From: Whitmania pigra | Taxonomy: Eukaryota; Annelida; Clitellata; Hirudinida; Haemopidae | Length of the DNA stretch: 64,000 nt | NCBI GenBank assembly: GCA_021613335.1 | Contig: JAJTWR010000458.1 | Coordinates: 1,245,001 to 1,309,000 of the forward strand | Direction: 5' to 3' | Part shown: positions 22,157 to 34,900 of the stretch, piece by piece | How the letters are laid out: every line of letters starts with the position of its first letter | Position numbering within the stretch: the stretch's first letter is position 1 | The notes under the pieces: generated by a model | What the model was told of the DNA's origin: nothing | Databases searched by the model: none | What the model saw: only the letters and a program-made list of their open reading frames with translations | Translations under genes and position numbers: made by a program

Positions 22157-22872
22157 CTTGGAACTCCTTGTTTGCAAGCAGACAATGTTTGATTTAAAAA
22201 TTATCAAAACAAAGTTTAATTCGTGGTGCTGGTATAATAAGCGGGCTTGAAGGTTTACATTTTTGGGAAGTTGAGTTGTGAAAGCTTTCTTTTTGGGGTC
22301 CAAAAATTGTTTTTGACAAATAAATCGTTAAGTATTTTTCTTAAGGAGCTGCACGCGACTGAGTTATTTAATTGTGCTTCCGTGATGATCTGAATTCATT
22401 GTTTTCTTTGTTCTGTAAGCTACTGATTTTAGAAAGCAGAGATTTATATTTGTCAATTTCAATAACCATAATATTATTTAACCTAATTAATTTTAAAAAG
22501 TTCTCAATTATATATTTACATTATGAAATAAAGCATTGCCATAGCAACACTTGGAAAATGTTGAATGTACGTCGGTTTCTCAAAATAAAAGTAAGCAGAA
22601 GTTTAGAAGGTGGGAGTGTCCGTCTATTGCTTCCTTTAAGATTCTTATTATGCCTATGTGAATTTTAATTTTGTAATTTAGTAACTAAATCTAAACATTC
22701 CAAAAAGTGAAATATTGAATTGAATAAGTTCCTCTCATTGTTAGAAATCCTGTTTTATTAAATGGTGTATAACTGTTGTTTAAAAATATTGTCGATTAAT
22801 CACAAAATAGTGAATAGATCTTTTAATGATGTTCTATGGAAATTTTAGCCTAAGTTGAAAATTGAATTGACA
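22157..22872. other. Spacer upstream of the FAM47E-like gene
   Basis: AT-rich, no exon-like block. A short open frame at 22372-22668 is hydrophobic and unsupported. Any promoter or 5' UTR of the next gene must lie here, but I see no clear TATA box. Confidence 0.5.
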
Positions 22873-25800
22873 ATGGGAACTCAATTGTCTGAAGTTGATG
22901 AAGACAATTTAAATGAAAGAATAGAAAAATTTCTAGCTGAGATTGATAGCATGGACGAGGTTTACTATTAGTCTCAATTATCATTCAAAAATGTGAGATA
23001 AATAACTCGTTTCAAAATTTTAGGATAATCTTATCAATCCAGAAATCAAGATCGTAAAATATAAATATTTGCCCCAAATAAAAAAAGATAGGCTTACATC
23101 CCATTTTAATTTGTACAAAGATGGTAAGCACAAAGATCAGTTCAAAAAACAAGCTCAAAAACATTCAGAAGGTGAATATACAGTTGTTTTAGAATCAGAG
23201 GAACCAAGTTCTAATAAAATTGGTTTTCCCAAACCGATCGACCCATACCCTGGAGACAGAGTGATAAGATTGATACCTGTCTTGAAGAATGAAAATATGA
23301 GCAGCAAAGGTTTAAATGAAAAATCAATCAATAATCCAAAGATCCCCAACAAGAACAAACTTGGTGAATCTGTGGAAGTTCCTGTAAGTATAAGCAAAGA
23401 CATGAAACTGCCTGCAGAAACATCTATAGAAGATAAAAACCAATTCTCAAATGCATCTGTAAAAAAATTAAAGACAAAAAGTTCAAAAGATAGAGTGAAG
23501 AACAATAACACAAACAAGAATGCTGCCAAGGCAACTGATTTCCCCAAGAAAAGCATGCCATCACTTGAGCTCAAACGGACAAACATTTGGGCCTCACCAA
23601 TGCCCAGTAGAAGGTTACATCATTGATTATCAAATTTGTTTAAAAATTAACTGGTAATTACATATTTTTTGTATTTAAATACAATATCCAATCAGCTTAC
23701 AAATAAGTTAAATTGTGTTTAATTAATAATCAACAAGAGTTATAATAACTAGCAGTTATTGGTTTAGTAAACTGTTGTAATTTTTTATTTAAATGTGAGA
23801 AGAAAGTCCAGAGTGGCAAGAGATGGATGTCAGAAGTGCTACAAGCAGTCTTTCAATTGGAAGCTCAGTCAAATCAATGAAATTGAGGAGAAACTAAGGC
23901 AGCATCCTCTTGCTTTGTACCCTCATCTTGAGGAATACATACCCCACAATGTAATTTATTTACTCAATGCTTTTATTTGTCATAAACAAAAGTTGACTAA
24001 CAAAGTCTTGATAATTATACTCTGATATTATTTGGATTTTTACAAATAATTGAAATGGATTTTTGCATGAGAAGTACTAAATTTTCAGAATTTTTCTAAT
24101 CTGCTCATTTATCTAAGCCTCTAATATTCTCATTTCTGATTTTATATTTATTGATTTAGAAAATCTGTTTAAAATATATTGTAAGATTCTGAAGCCAGTT
24201 TAGATTGACATTTGTAATAATTTCATTTTATTACAAAATTATTTACAATTAATCATCATCAGCATCATCAATTTTATTCTAAGATTTTCGAAGAGGTTAC
24301 CGAGATCCTTGATCCGGAGATGAAAAAAGCCTTGGACGAAGACAACTTTGTGGATCCTGAAAGATTGGACGACTTCAGCGAGGCTTTTAGATTTGTTCCA
24401 ACAGCTTACGGGCTCGAGGAGGAGGAGGAAGAAGTCAACAAAATTGATGAAGATACCGACAGCAGCACTGCCAAAGAACTCTTGTACAAACTTCAGAAAG
24501 GGTCGCCACCTACAAATATATTTTAAACTGGTTCTAGATTGGATTGTTTTAAAAACATGACATTAATTCCTTCAGGATTCCAATGGAAAAGGTGAATCCT
24601 TACAGGGGAATATTTGTCTACGATGAGAGGGAGAAAAAGGCATCTTTGATAAATCGATATTCGAGGACAAAATTTACGGAACTCGAATCGGTTAGCTGAC
24701 AAATGAGCGCCCTAAATCTTTGCCTAAATTTCACTTCATTCATTTTTATTAGCGAATTTTGGTACAAACATATTTGTTTATTCATACTTAAATGGAAGCC
24801 TTTAATCTATGTGGCAGAACTAAGTATGTGCATTCATCATCCACCTAGCATCTTATGCGACTGGTTATCGTTAGTAATTATTTTGCAGAAGGAAAAGGAA
24901 TACACTGTCACGAAAGAATTCTGTGAGTACCTGGCCTCACTGAGTCAAGAGGAAACGAGCACAATAACTGAAAATGACGTTCATGCATTCTTTGCCAGTG
25001 GTATCGACACGAAGCCCCCTTTGTCCGTGCCCATAGAATTTATCGCCATGGAGGGCATTCCGCTGGAGTTGAGGAGGTTGACGGGTGGTCCCGATGCCAT
25101 CGAACTGCTGAAAGAAAGAGCAGGTGATTGTGCAGACAGCACAGTTCAGAGTGGACAAGTGAGGACTTTCGAAGCCCAATTCAATTTGTTACTCTTTAGT
25201 TTTATCAAAATTTGTTAATGTCGCCCAATTGTTTTTTTCACTCACTAAATTTTTACCTTTATTTCCACTTTATAGAACTTAATTTGAATTTAGATGAAAA
25301 TGATGAAAGCACAAAAGAAATTTAGTTTGGAAAATGCTATTTTTTTTACATATTTCCATTATTTGCATATATTTTTAAAAGTTATGAAATGTTATCTGCA
25401 TGTTGATGTGAAGTAGACAGCAATAATTTGTTTCTCTCATAATGTAGCATTTAAAATTGTTTCAATTCAGAAACCTCTGTCTCGTAAGAAGTCTGTTACC
25501 ACCACGTCTGTAAAAACAAAATTTAGGTTTGGAGCTTGGTATCTCGACCCAAACGATTGGAAAAAGATTCCATATGACCAGCCTCTTGCTGACCCAAAGC
25601 ATTCTGCCATCAACATTCTGGAGACCAACATAAGAGACTTGGATCTTGTGAGATTTATTCAAAAACGTTTTTAACAATGGTTGATTTAATTTAATCAATA
25701 AATTGTTAATAATCACATTGTTTCATCTGAAAATGGCTTGAGCATGCATGTTATAGGACAATGAACTGGCCACTATGCATGGAACAAAGCTATTTCTCGA

Positions 25801-26140
25801 GTTTGCAAGCAAGAATAAAAAGAGGAAGCCAGAGGTTGAAGTTCAAATAAACATTTTTAATATAAGAAGCAGATTATTGGATAATTGAAATTAATAATAT
25901 TAGCAAACCATTAACAGCATCAGTTCGTTGTATGTTATACGTACAAAGATCAAATTTCTTGACCTCCATTAATTGTCAAATGTGCTTGAGGAGTATGAAT
26001 TTTTGTCTGAAAATTATTTTTGGCCATTGTTGTTAAATATTTCTTTATTGTTCCTACAGTTCCTCAAGAATGTAGTTCACATAATGTCAGAGAATAAAGT
26101 GATTGAGGAGAAATCCTCGAAGGAGTACAGCATGGAATGA
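22873..26140 (+). CDS. FAM47E: FAM47E-like protein, nine exons, 588 aa
   Basis: Exons: 22873-22959, 23024-23613, 23800-23950, 24284-24501, 24576-24690, 24889-25158, 25471-25647, 25757-25834, 26060-26140 (TGA). All introns are GT..AG and the frame holds throughout. Conserved blocks in order are HPLALYPHLEEYIPHN with VTEILDPEMKK (human FAM47E has HPLALYP...VLEVLDPE), IPLELRRLTG, KFRFGAWYLDPNDWKK followed by QPLADPK, and LATMHGTKLFLEF. Exon 2 adds a basic, Ser/Lys-rich linker of about 195 residues, and exon 4 has an EEEEEE patch. No signal peptide or membrane segment. FAM47E in mammals is linked to the arginine methyltransferase PRMT5 and to chromatin; that function is not visible here. The start is the first Met of a short first exon and could be preceded by another exon. 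Confidence 0.88.
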
Positions 26141-26559
26141 CCACTCTATGCCCCCAGCACAGGACCAGGACCAATTCATGTTTTCAAAGCATTTAAATTA
26201 GCTATTAGCTTGTTAATCCTTTTTTATCATACAACCCTGCAGCCATTTTGTTTATATTATTAGACATTGTTGCTGTTATTGGTGATATTGTTTTAAAATT
26301 AAGCACAAAGTTTACAGCAATCTGTCTTGTTTCTGTTAAAATAAGACTTACAAAATTTAACTTCAAAAATGACAAAACTAGTACACCAGAATTTGTGGAC
26401 TCATTCATTAAAAATTTAGAAAAAAAATTCATTAATTTCTTTTGAATTTTGAACCAAATATCACAAGTAGCTATCGCATGGTGACTTTTATTTGTGTTTC
26501 TTATTGTGAAGAAAGCCTTTGCAAGCATTCCAGGAAAAGAAATTGATTATACAGTAAAA
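26141..26559. other. Spacer after the FAM47E-like gene
   Basis: AT-rich. I see no canonical AATAAA close to the stop codon, so the gene's 3' end is not located. Confidence 0.5.
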
Positions 26560-27065
26560 GTTCTGAGGAAAGGACACCTTAGGTTTCCTCTTCGATATCT
26601 CCTAAGAGTTCGTTCCTGTTGGAAGAACGGACTCGACTTTCTTGTATGGGGTTGTCTCACCTCTTTTTTTCAGCTTAAAGTTGATCTTGAGACTTGTAGT
26701 TCCTGCAATCTGAAATGGTCTTTATCTGATTCATTTTTAATGCGATAGACCTGAGAGCCACGATTTGCCATGAGCTTCTTACGACATAGTTCGAGAGAAA
26801 GCATTCCACTTGTAGAGAAGAAACACTTGTTCCCTTCATTCCACAACAGATCTTTAGCACTTGATGCTGAACCTTGTTGTGAGTGTCTCTGATCTGTCTG
26901 CACCCCAGATCCATCATCTCTCAACCATAGTCAAAGATGGTAGCTCTGTAGACTTGCAGCAGAATAGATTTTCTTACACCCCACGAGCTTCCCGAAATAG
27001 CTCTCAATGCGCAGAGTATTTTCATGCAACGTCTCTTGACAGCCTTCGCGTGAGCAGATCACCTT
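26560..27065 (-). pseudogene. Jockey-like reverse transcriptase fragment, antisense
   Basis: Minus strand reads AHAKAVKRRCMKILCALRAI, SGSSWGVRKSILLQVYRATI, then FDYG and a TGA stop, then MMDLGCRQIRDTHNKVQHQV and LKICCGMKGTSVSSLQVE, and in a second frame LSLELCRKKLMANRGSQVY. This is the stretch between the reverse transcriptase fingers and the RNase H region of jockey-type ORF2 proteins (LRxISG..WG, LDYGC, LRICxGAFRTSPVxSLxVE, LxLRRKxL). One stop and one frameshift make it non-functional. Confidence 0.85.
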
Positions 27066-28905
27066 AGCAAACATCTTGCTGTTTGTAAATAAAACTGCTA
27101 GTGATTTAGTTGCAGTGATGTTAAAACCATTTCCTGATGAAAACTTAGCTTTAGGACTTTAACAGAAAATTTAGCATTGCAATCCATGTGAATTTAACTC
27201 ATTTATTTAAACATGTGGCAACGTTTCGCCCCACAAGCTAACTTGTGGATGGAAAACAAATTGTTGCACCATATACCACCACATAAGATTACTTACATAA
27301 GATTAATTTAATTGAAATAAGAGGTTACAAGCCAATGTAAGTGAAGTCCTACAGCTTGTTTGTCATCTTAGCCATCAAATATTTGTTGGAAACGTTTGGC
27401 GCCCTACATCACAGAACAGTCAAACGCCTATAACTGCAAAGCTGTGGTAATAATAATAATAATTACAACAATAATAGCATCACCAGTAACAACGGTGTTG
27501 GTAATAACAACAACACCAATAATACGGAAGGATCCCACAAGAAAGAGATGCAAGCGATGCAAATTACTCCATTTAGTGAAGGATGAAAATGCTAGTGAAG
27601 TACATGTGGTGATGAAGTAAGTGACAACAACAACAACGAATACTTTAATGTGTTCAATCAACAATCAATACTTTCCGAACACCCCTGTAAAGGTACAGCT
27701 GCATTGGAGCGGAATAATTGGAAATGTATTAGAATTTCCCCTCGTACGATGTCGAATTCAACATTCACGTGCCTTGGACAATGGATGGGTATGATGGAAC
27801 AAGTGCAAATAAAAATATGAGTGAGAATCACAACACCTAAGAAACCAAATTGAATGATATTTGACCGAATAATCCAATTTCAGCAAATACTGGAACTAAT
27901 ATCGAATCGCTATTAATGAATATCTCAGTAATCCTGAATTTTGTGTGATTTTGCAACTTTGAGTAACAGATCACTTGCAAAATGATTGAGAACACGTCAA
28001 AACACCGCCCATAATGTAAATAACACCGTCCATATTGTGCTCATCTTCTCAAACAAGTCATCAATCAGATTCTATGATGAAGTTGCTTTAAAATTCAGGA
28101 ATGGAACCAAATATTGGGTGCCACATCAAAAACCGATTTTTCAAGCACAAGTATTTTCATAATCAGTTATGAGAACAAATATTCACCTGACAATTGAGAT
28201 TAAGAAGGAACATCATCCAAAGACAAATGTCAACATGAAACTGAATTATCAGAGAAAGGTTCAATTTCGAAGCCACGTATGATCTGATTTAAGCATTCAA
28301 ATTTTTACAGATTGCACGCATTCCGTCGAAGACATTTCAAATGCGAGCGAATTATGCACGAGAGCAAACATGCCGTTAAGCAGAGAAAGATCGTATTGTT
28401 TCAAAGAGACAATGGCAAGGAAAATTGTGTGACCAACAGATGACACAATTGTTAGGGCTTCACATTTTAATTGTAAGTGCTAGTGGAACAATAAATCAAA
28501 ACAAGTCCTTTGCTATTCCAAGTCATCTAGTGCTAGAACATTAACAACAACAACAAGCAGCCCTTGGACAATTTTTAAGTCCAAAACTTAACGTGAAATT
28601 ACAAAAAGTTTAAAGAAATAATTTATCAAAGCATGTTGATCATTGGGGAATTTATAATTTCAACTTTTTATTTATAAAAAGAATCCCCCCATCAAATTTC
28701 TCAGAGAAGTTTGGAAATGAGCATCACGGCGATGTAAAGACTTTAAACATTGAGTTGTTCAGGAATAAAATGTGAAGATGGAACAACAACAACAACAACA
28801 ACAACACTGCTACAAGTATGCATGAATGAACATGAATAAGACCAATAATTGAAAGAACAAACAAATAAATGAATGAATGAACAAATCAGTTAGAGAATGG
28901 TCAAG
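27066..28905. other. Spacer between FAM47E-like and kinectin-like genes
   Basis: No coding exon found. It holds ATAATA/ACAACA simple sequence (27450-27520, 27625-27645) and a CAA run at about 28783-28806. Confidence 0.55.
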
Positions 28906-28911
28906 TTTATT
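28906..28911 (-). terminator. Polyadenylation signal of the kinectin-like gene
   Basis: TTTATT on the plus strand reads AATAAA on the minus strand, starting about 10 bases after the TAG stop (28921-28923). If used, the 3' UTR is extremely short. Confidence 0.5.
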
Positions 28912-28920
28912 CACAGCCTT

Positions 28921-31900
28921 CTAACCAGCCTTTTGTCGGAGCTGAAAATATACAAAGAAAAAAATCGTCAATTACAACAATACAACAATGATACATTATT
29001 TATGCATACATAATAAATAATAAATATTATTATTAGACTATTTGTTAATGTTTCAGTCAAGGTTGACAACTCACTGCTGAAACCTCTCTTTCCAATTTTT
29101 CCACCTTTGTCTTCCACTTTTTCTCCTCAGCATCTACACTTGCTTCCAAAGTTCTTAGGATGGATTCCTGAGAACGATGCATCAATTAATCATTCGACAA
29201 TTAAATTAATTTCCTCAATAAATTACCAGCCAAAAATTCTGGCCTTGAGATCTTACCGTATCAGAAAGAACTTTTTTGTAATGCTCAACTTTCTGCTCCA
29301 GAAGTTCAATTAATTCTTTTCCTCCCTGGAAAGGTGGATTAAAATTCTACATTTTCACCTAAGAAGTTAAGTCACTCTAGGCTTATCTGTTTATTCCATA
29401 TTCAAAGTAATTTAAGAAGAATAACAAAATATTGATAATAATAATAACAATAGCAACAACGCTGTATAAAAACTTTTATAAAAACTATCTCACCTTGGAA
29501 GACCTCTCCCTGAGCTCATCATTCTCCGTCTTCAAGATCTACAACAACAAAATCCAAGATCTTGAATCTTTCTAATAAATCCTCTACAATTGTCTGGCAG
29601 TTTTTTTTATTTTTTCTGATCACTCTAACTTGAATATTATGAATTACTTGACTACTTGAATATTGACATGGCTGTTATGAAGCATTACTTCGAGTATATG
29701 GCTTAAATGCTTATCGACAGCAAGAGTAAAATGGATGATTAAATAATGTAATTAAAATAAAATAAATGGATTTAAAATGGCAATTAAAATGAAGGGATGT
29801 CATCACTGCAACTAACTGATATCAAGCTCTCGTGCTGGTCGAGAATCGACTGAAGAATTTCAATTTCTGCAGTCTTTGAGTCGAGGTCAAGCACCAACTG
29901 AGACATGTCCCAGTGGCATGACTCATTGACCTTTGACATTAGAGGCATTACATTAGACGATGATGATGAAAATAAAAATAATAATAAAGATAATAATAAT
30001 AAGAAGAAAAATAATAAAGATAATAATAGTAATAATACTGATAAAAATAGACATAATTATTAAACAGCAGCAACAATAATTGTAACTTCATTTATATCAA
30101 TGTAATATTTATATCTTGTAACAATTTATATGGCAGCATTGCAGGCACGTAACCCATTCGGCTAATCTGCACGCCTCAATAAAGCAGATGCTGTTCATTA
30201 TCATTATCATCATCACGAGTGTTGACAATAAATAAAGCTCATAAATATTCACAACTCTCACCTCATTAACAATCGTGTACTCCTTCCTCACAACATCCTC
30301 ATTGGTATTCGAGCCCTTGTCAGATGATGATGATAATGATGATGATGCAGCTTTCAATTCGTTCAGTTGATTTTCACTCTGCTCGAGCTTCTGATAAAGT
30401 TCCTGCAGCTTTGACTCGGCTGAGTTCAACGAGGTCATGATGGTCCAATTCTTTTCTCTCAATTTCTTTAATGAGTTAAGAAAATGTTTTTAAATTCTAG
30501 AAAACAAAATATGAAATTGAATAATTCAACAAATGGACTTCTAGTGGTGAGTAAAATACTGATTAATAAGACAAACAATAATAGCAATGATGTGCAGATT
30601 ATATCAAAATTTTACATTTCTGCTCAAAGCTACAATTGTAGATTTTGGCCAAATACTTATTGACAGGAATAATAATAATAATAATCAAATATAATTGATA
30701 ATCCATTAGGTTTTATTAGTTGAAAATAATAAATAAAAGACAAACATCATTTTTGTTTTTTTGCTCCAGCAGTTCTTGAGTGAGAGATGCAATTTCATCC
30801 TCCTGCCTGGTCATACAAATTTCGTTGGCCTTCGCAACCAACTTCAACTGCTTCACGTTTTCAATCTCCGGATCCTCGTTTCCTTCGCCGGTCTTTCCGA
30901 CTTTCACCTTGTCGCACTCCGAAGCTTCCCTATTCCTGGAAACGGGTGCCACCTCCTGAACGGAAACAGTCTCGACCTGGAGAGATTTCTGTTCCGCTTG
31001 AGAAAGTTTCGACTTCAATTCTGCGATCGAGTTTTGGAGGTCCTTGACTTGCAACTCTTGCTCCTTCCTGGTCAATTCTAACCTCTTCTCAGACTCTGTT
31101 AGTGCCTCCATGGCCTTCCAGTTCTTCTGCCTGAGATCCTGAAGGTGGAAGTCATTTTAATTCCATTAACTTATGCATTGCATTAAAAGCAAGCCTTAAA
31201 ACAAATAAAATGTTTGTCGAACAATGTTCAAAACTCACTTCATTCCTTTTATCCTTGAGTTCCAACTGTTCCCTGAGTTCTTTGCAGTTCTCCTCTTTCT
31301 CTGTGATGATGGCCTCCAACTTGACAGCCAACTCCGACTCCAGGCAACCGTTCTGCTGCTCGACGACCGCTTCGTTCGGCTTTAAAAATTAACACAAAAG
31401 CTGCGATGATCAATTAAGTAATGTAATGAAGATAACGTATTAAATAAAAACAGTAAATAATATCAATGAGTCAATGATACCAGTAAACAAAAGCCAGAAA
31501 TGCCTTCATTCGTTAAGAAACACTCACAATGGTTTTATTTTCCAATTCCTTTTCCAAATCAACCACCTGCTTCTTCAGCTTTTCCAGTGCAATCAGAAGT
31601 TCACCTCGTTCTTCTTCTAATGTCTACAGTAGTGGAAATTTAAAGAAAAAATTATCACAAATTTTCTATAATATAAAATATGGTGGAAAATAACAACAGC
31701 AATAATAATAATAATAATAATAATAATAACCAATAGCAATTCCAAGCAAACTCATATAAAATTAAATAAATACTTGAAAGACTAACCTGATTCTTCTTGT
31801 CGGTGACGTTAAGCTTGTCCACGAGTTCCTTGTTGGTCTTCTCGTGCTCCGAGAGTTGAGATTCGAGTTGAGTCAGGAGTCCAGCATCAGAGCATCCGTT

Positions 31901-34900
31901 GACCACTTGAGTCACGTTGCTTGCCTGCGATTGCTGGATGCTCTCGGACACGATTGACTGAAAACATTGATTGAAGGAATGCAAGTTGATGGAGGTTTGA
32001 CGGATTTTCCTCCAAAACAAGTCGCAACTTGTGGCAAGGAACTCTCAAAATGCTTGCATTGTTCAAAGTGCACAATTAAAGGAATGCAATGCGATGGAAA
32101 CAATAATTTAAGAAACAATTTGAGAACAAATTGGGTTCGTCTTTTAATCCAGAATTTCAAGTGATGTTTACAAGCCAATTACAATCATTAAGAAAGTAAA
32201 CATTTTATTTGCAAATGTTTGTGCACATTAAGGCTTTGACTTAAATTAATTTAAAGCCACCAAAATAAGTTGCAAGGAACTCTCAAAACGCTTGCATTGC
32301 AAAGTGCACAATTTCAATGCCAAACAAACTTATTATTATTATTATTATTATATTATTATTAGAAATGCTAGCTTTGAAGATTGGTGCTTAAGAAATAAAT
32401 TCAACAAAATGTGATTAAATCTGGACTAAAATGTGCCTTTGCATCTTATTTGGATACACAAAGCACTCACTGAACAAATTAGTTAAATACAAACACAAAC
32501 AAGTCAACAACAACTCCCTCAGGCAGACGAACAACAAGCAATTAAAACTCACAGCATCCTCAGCAGCTTTCAACTCCTTTTCCAGGTCACTAGTTTCCTT
32601 CTCGAGTCGTGCAACGAGAGCATGGAGTTCCTCGTTTTCCACCTTTGCATTCTGATTGCAACAACCAAACAGAACAACCTCAATTTTATGACATTTTTAT
32701 TTCAACAATTTTTGCATTCTAAGAGAATCTTAACCTCAATCAGAATTAAAATTATAAACACATAGTTTTAGTACCGTTACAGAAAAGAAATACAACAAAT
32801 AAAGTAAAGAATATTTAAAAATACATTCCATTTTATTGCACAATAAAAACAACATTGTTTTTTAATGGCACATCTCACCACCACTCAATTATGATGGTAA
32901 CAATAATAATATCAACAAATAAGTAAAATAAATACTTTCCTGGAATAAATCAATAAATCAGAATAAGTGAACTACAAAATTGTAAAACCTCTCTCCCAAC
33001 AACCATTGCCATGTTACAATCCTCGAAGATAACGAAAGAAAGGAAGGAGGCATGAAAGCGAGAACAAAAACATCACAAACTCACTCTCAGCTGGTTCTGC
33101 AGCTCCAGGTTGGGCTGGCCTTGCATCTGAAGGCGTTGATGCTCCTGCTGCAGGTCCAAGTACATCTTCTCCATGCGTGCAACCGCATCCGAGGCTTCTT
33201 TCTGTTTGTAAACAACGACCGTTAAAACTCGGCCGCGAGGATCGATCGGACACATTTTAAGAGTTTTGATTAACAATTGTCGATTTGAAGTTTGTTATCT
33301 CGTCTGGTTTAGCTACTTTAGTTGATGGGTAGAAATGTTTAATTATGGAATTGTTCCAAAAAATTGGATTCCTAAACAAATGTTACGAGTACGAAACGAA
33401 CTCGAGATGGTTTATATTAGAATGAAATGCAGGAGCCACCTGTTGGAAAATTAAGAAATTGAAAACAAAGCAATTAAAGAGGCACCTGCTTCATCTCCAT
33501 TGCCCTGGCTCTCTCGTCTGCCTGTTTGAATTTCATCTCCAGAGATTTATTGGTCAATTCCAGGTGATCCAACTTCCTGACAGCATCATTCAAGAGATCC
33601 ATGGTCTTTGCTCTCTGGTTGATCTCCTCATTTCTCTGTTTCTCTGCATGGCTGCAAAACAACAATAGCAACAATTTGTTTTGCTGCAAAACAACAATAG
33701 CAACAATTTGTTTTGCTGCAAAACAACAATAGCAATGACTTGCACTGACAAGCAATTGATGATACATTAATCTTTTGAAAGGCATTCTCTCAAATTACAT
33801 TGTTGTTGCATCATAAATTGAGGGCTCGACTTGACAATCAATGTCCGAGTGCACGAATGCACGACAAACAAATTAAGATATCCGATATCTAAAAATATCG
33901 AATATTAAAAATATGAATATAAAAGTTGAATCTGTTTCTGAGAATCGAGAATGTAATCTTCTAAGCTGATGTTAAAAATAGAAAGAAATCAATAGTAAAA
34001 CTTTTCGATTACCTTATCTCAGCCGTCAGTTTGGCATTTTCCTCAGCCAAGTTGGACATGATCATCGAGAGGTCATTAGGTCTTGCCTTGAGTGACTGCA
34101 ACTCCTGTTGTAGGAGCTGAATGGCCTGCTTGCTCTGTTGCTCCTTTTGATGCAAACTGCTCAGTAGCGTCTGCTTCTCTTCGTTCTTAAAATGACAACA
34201 TCATCGACTTGATAAGTTACTGTTATTTACTTATTATTTAATTATTAATTATTATTACTACTATTATAATTGTTAAATCTTGTTGCTACGAACTATGTTG
34301 TTACGATTAAGTGGTTGATAATATTTAAGAAGGAGTAAAATGAATTGAAAGTAATGATTTTGAAATTAAAAAAGAGATGTTGTGAAGATAATCACTCACA
34401 TGTTTCTGGCTGACAACATGGATGTTTGTTTCCAGTTCAGTGAATCTTGAACGCTCAGTGGTCAGTTCTTTCTTCATCTGGAACAACGCCTCATTCATGG
34501 ATTTAAATTGCAGTTGATCTGTAATCACAAGTCATCTAAATAACCAGTGATTGATTAGAAAATATTCCTTCCTTCAATCTCAAGAAGGCAAAGAACCGAT
34601 TTTCAAAACATGATTGCTTAAACACTTTAGTAATAAATAATATCAAGTGATTTATAATATCTCATCATTAAAACCACAGCCAGTACATTCTCAGAAATAA
34701 TTCTAAGTAACCAGCTGACCTCTTTGAATGATGGCATCTTTCTCATTTATCAATTTCTTCAGTTCATCAAGGTCACTGGAAGCCTTGTTGCCATTTTGTT
34801 GCTGTTTGTTGGGTTGTTGAACTTCAACTGAAGGTGCCTTCTTCTGCTTGAATTCCGATTGGACAACAGGAATCTCCTCAGCAACTAAATTTTAAAACAA

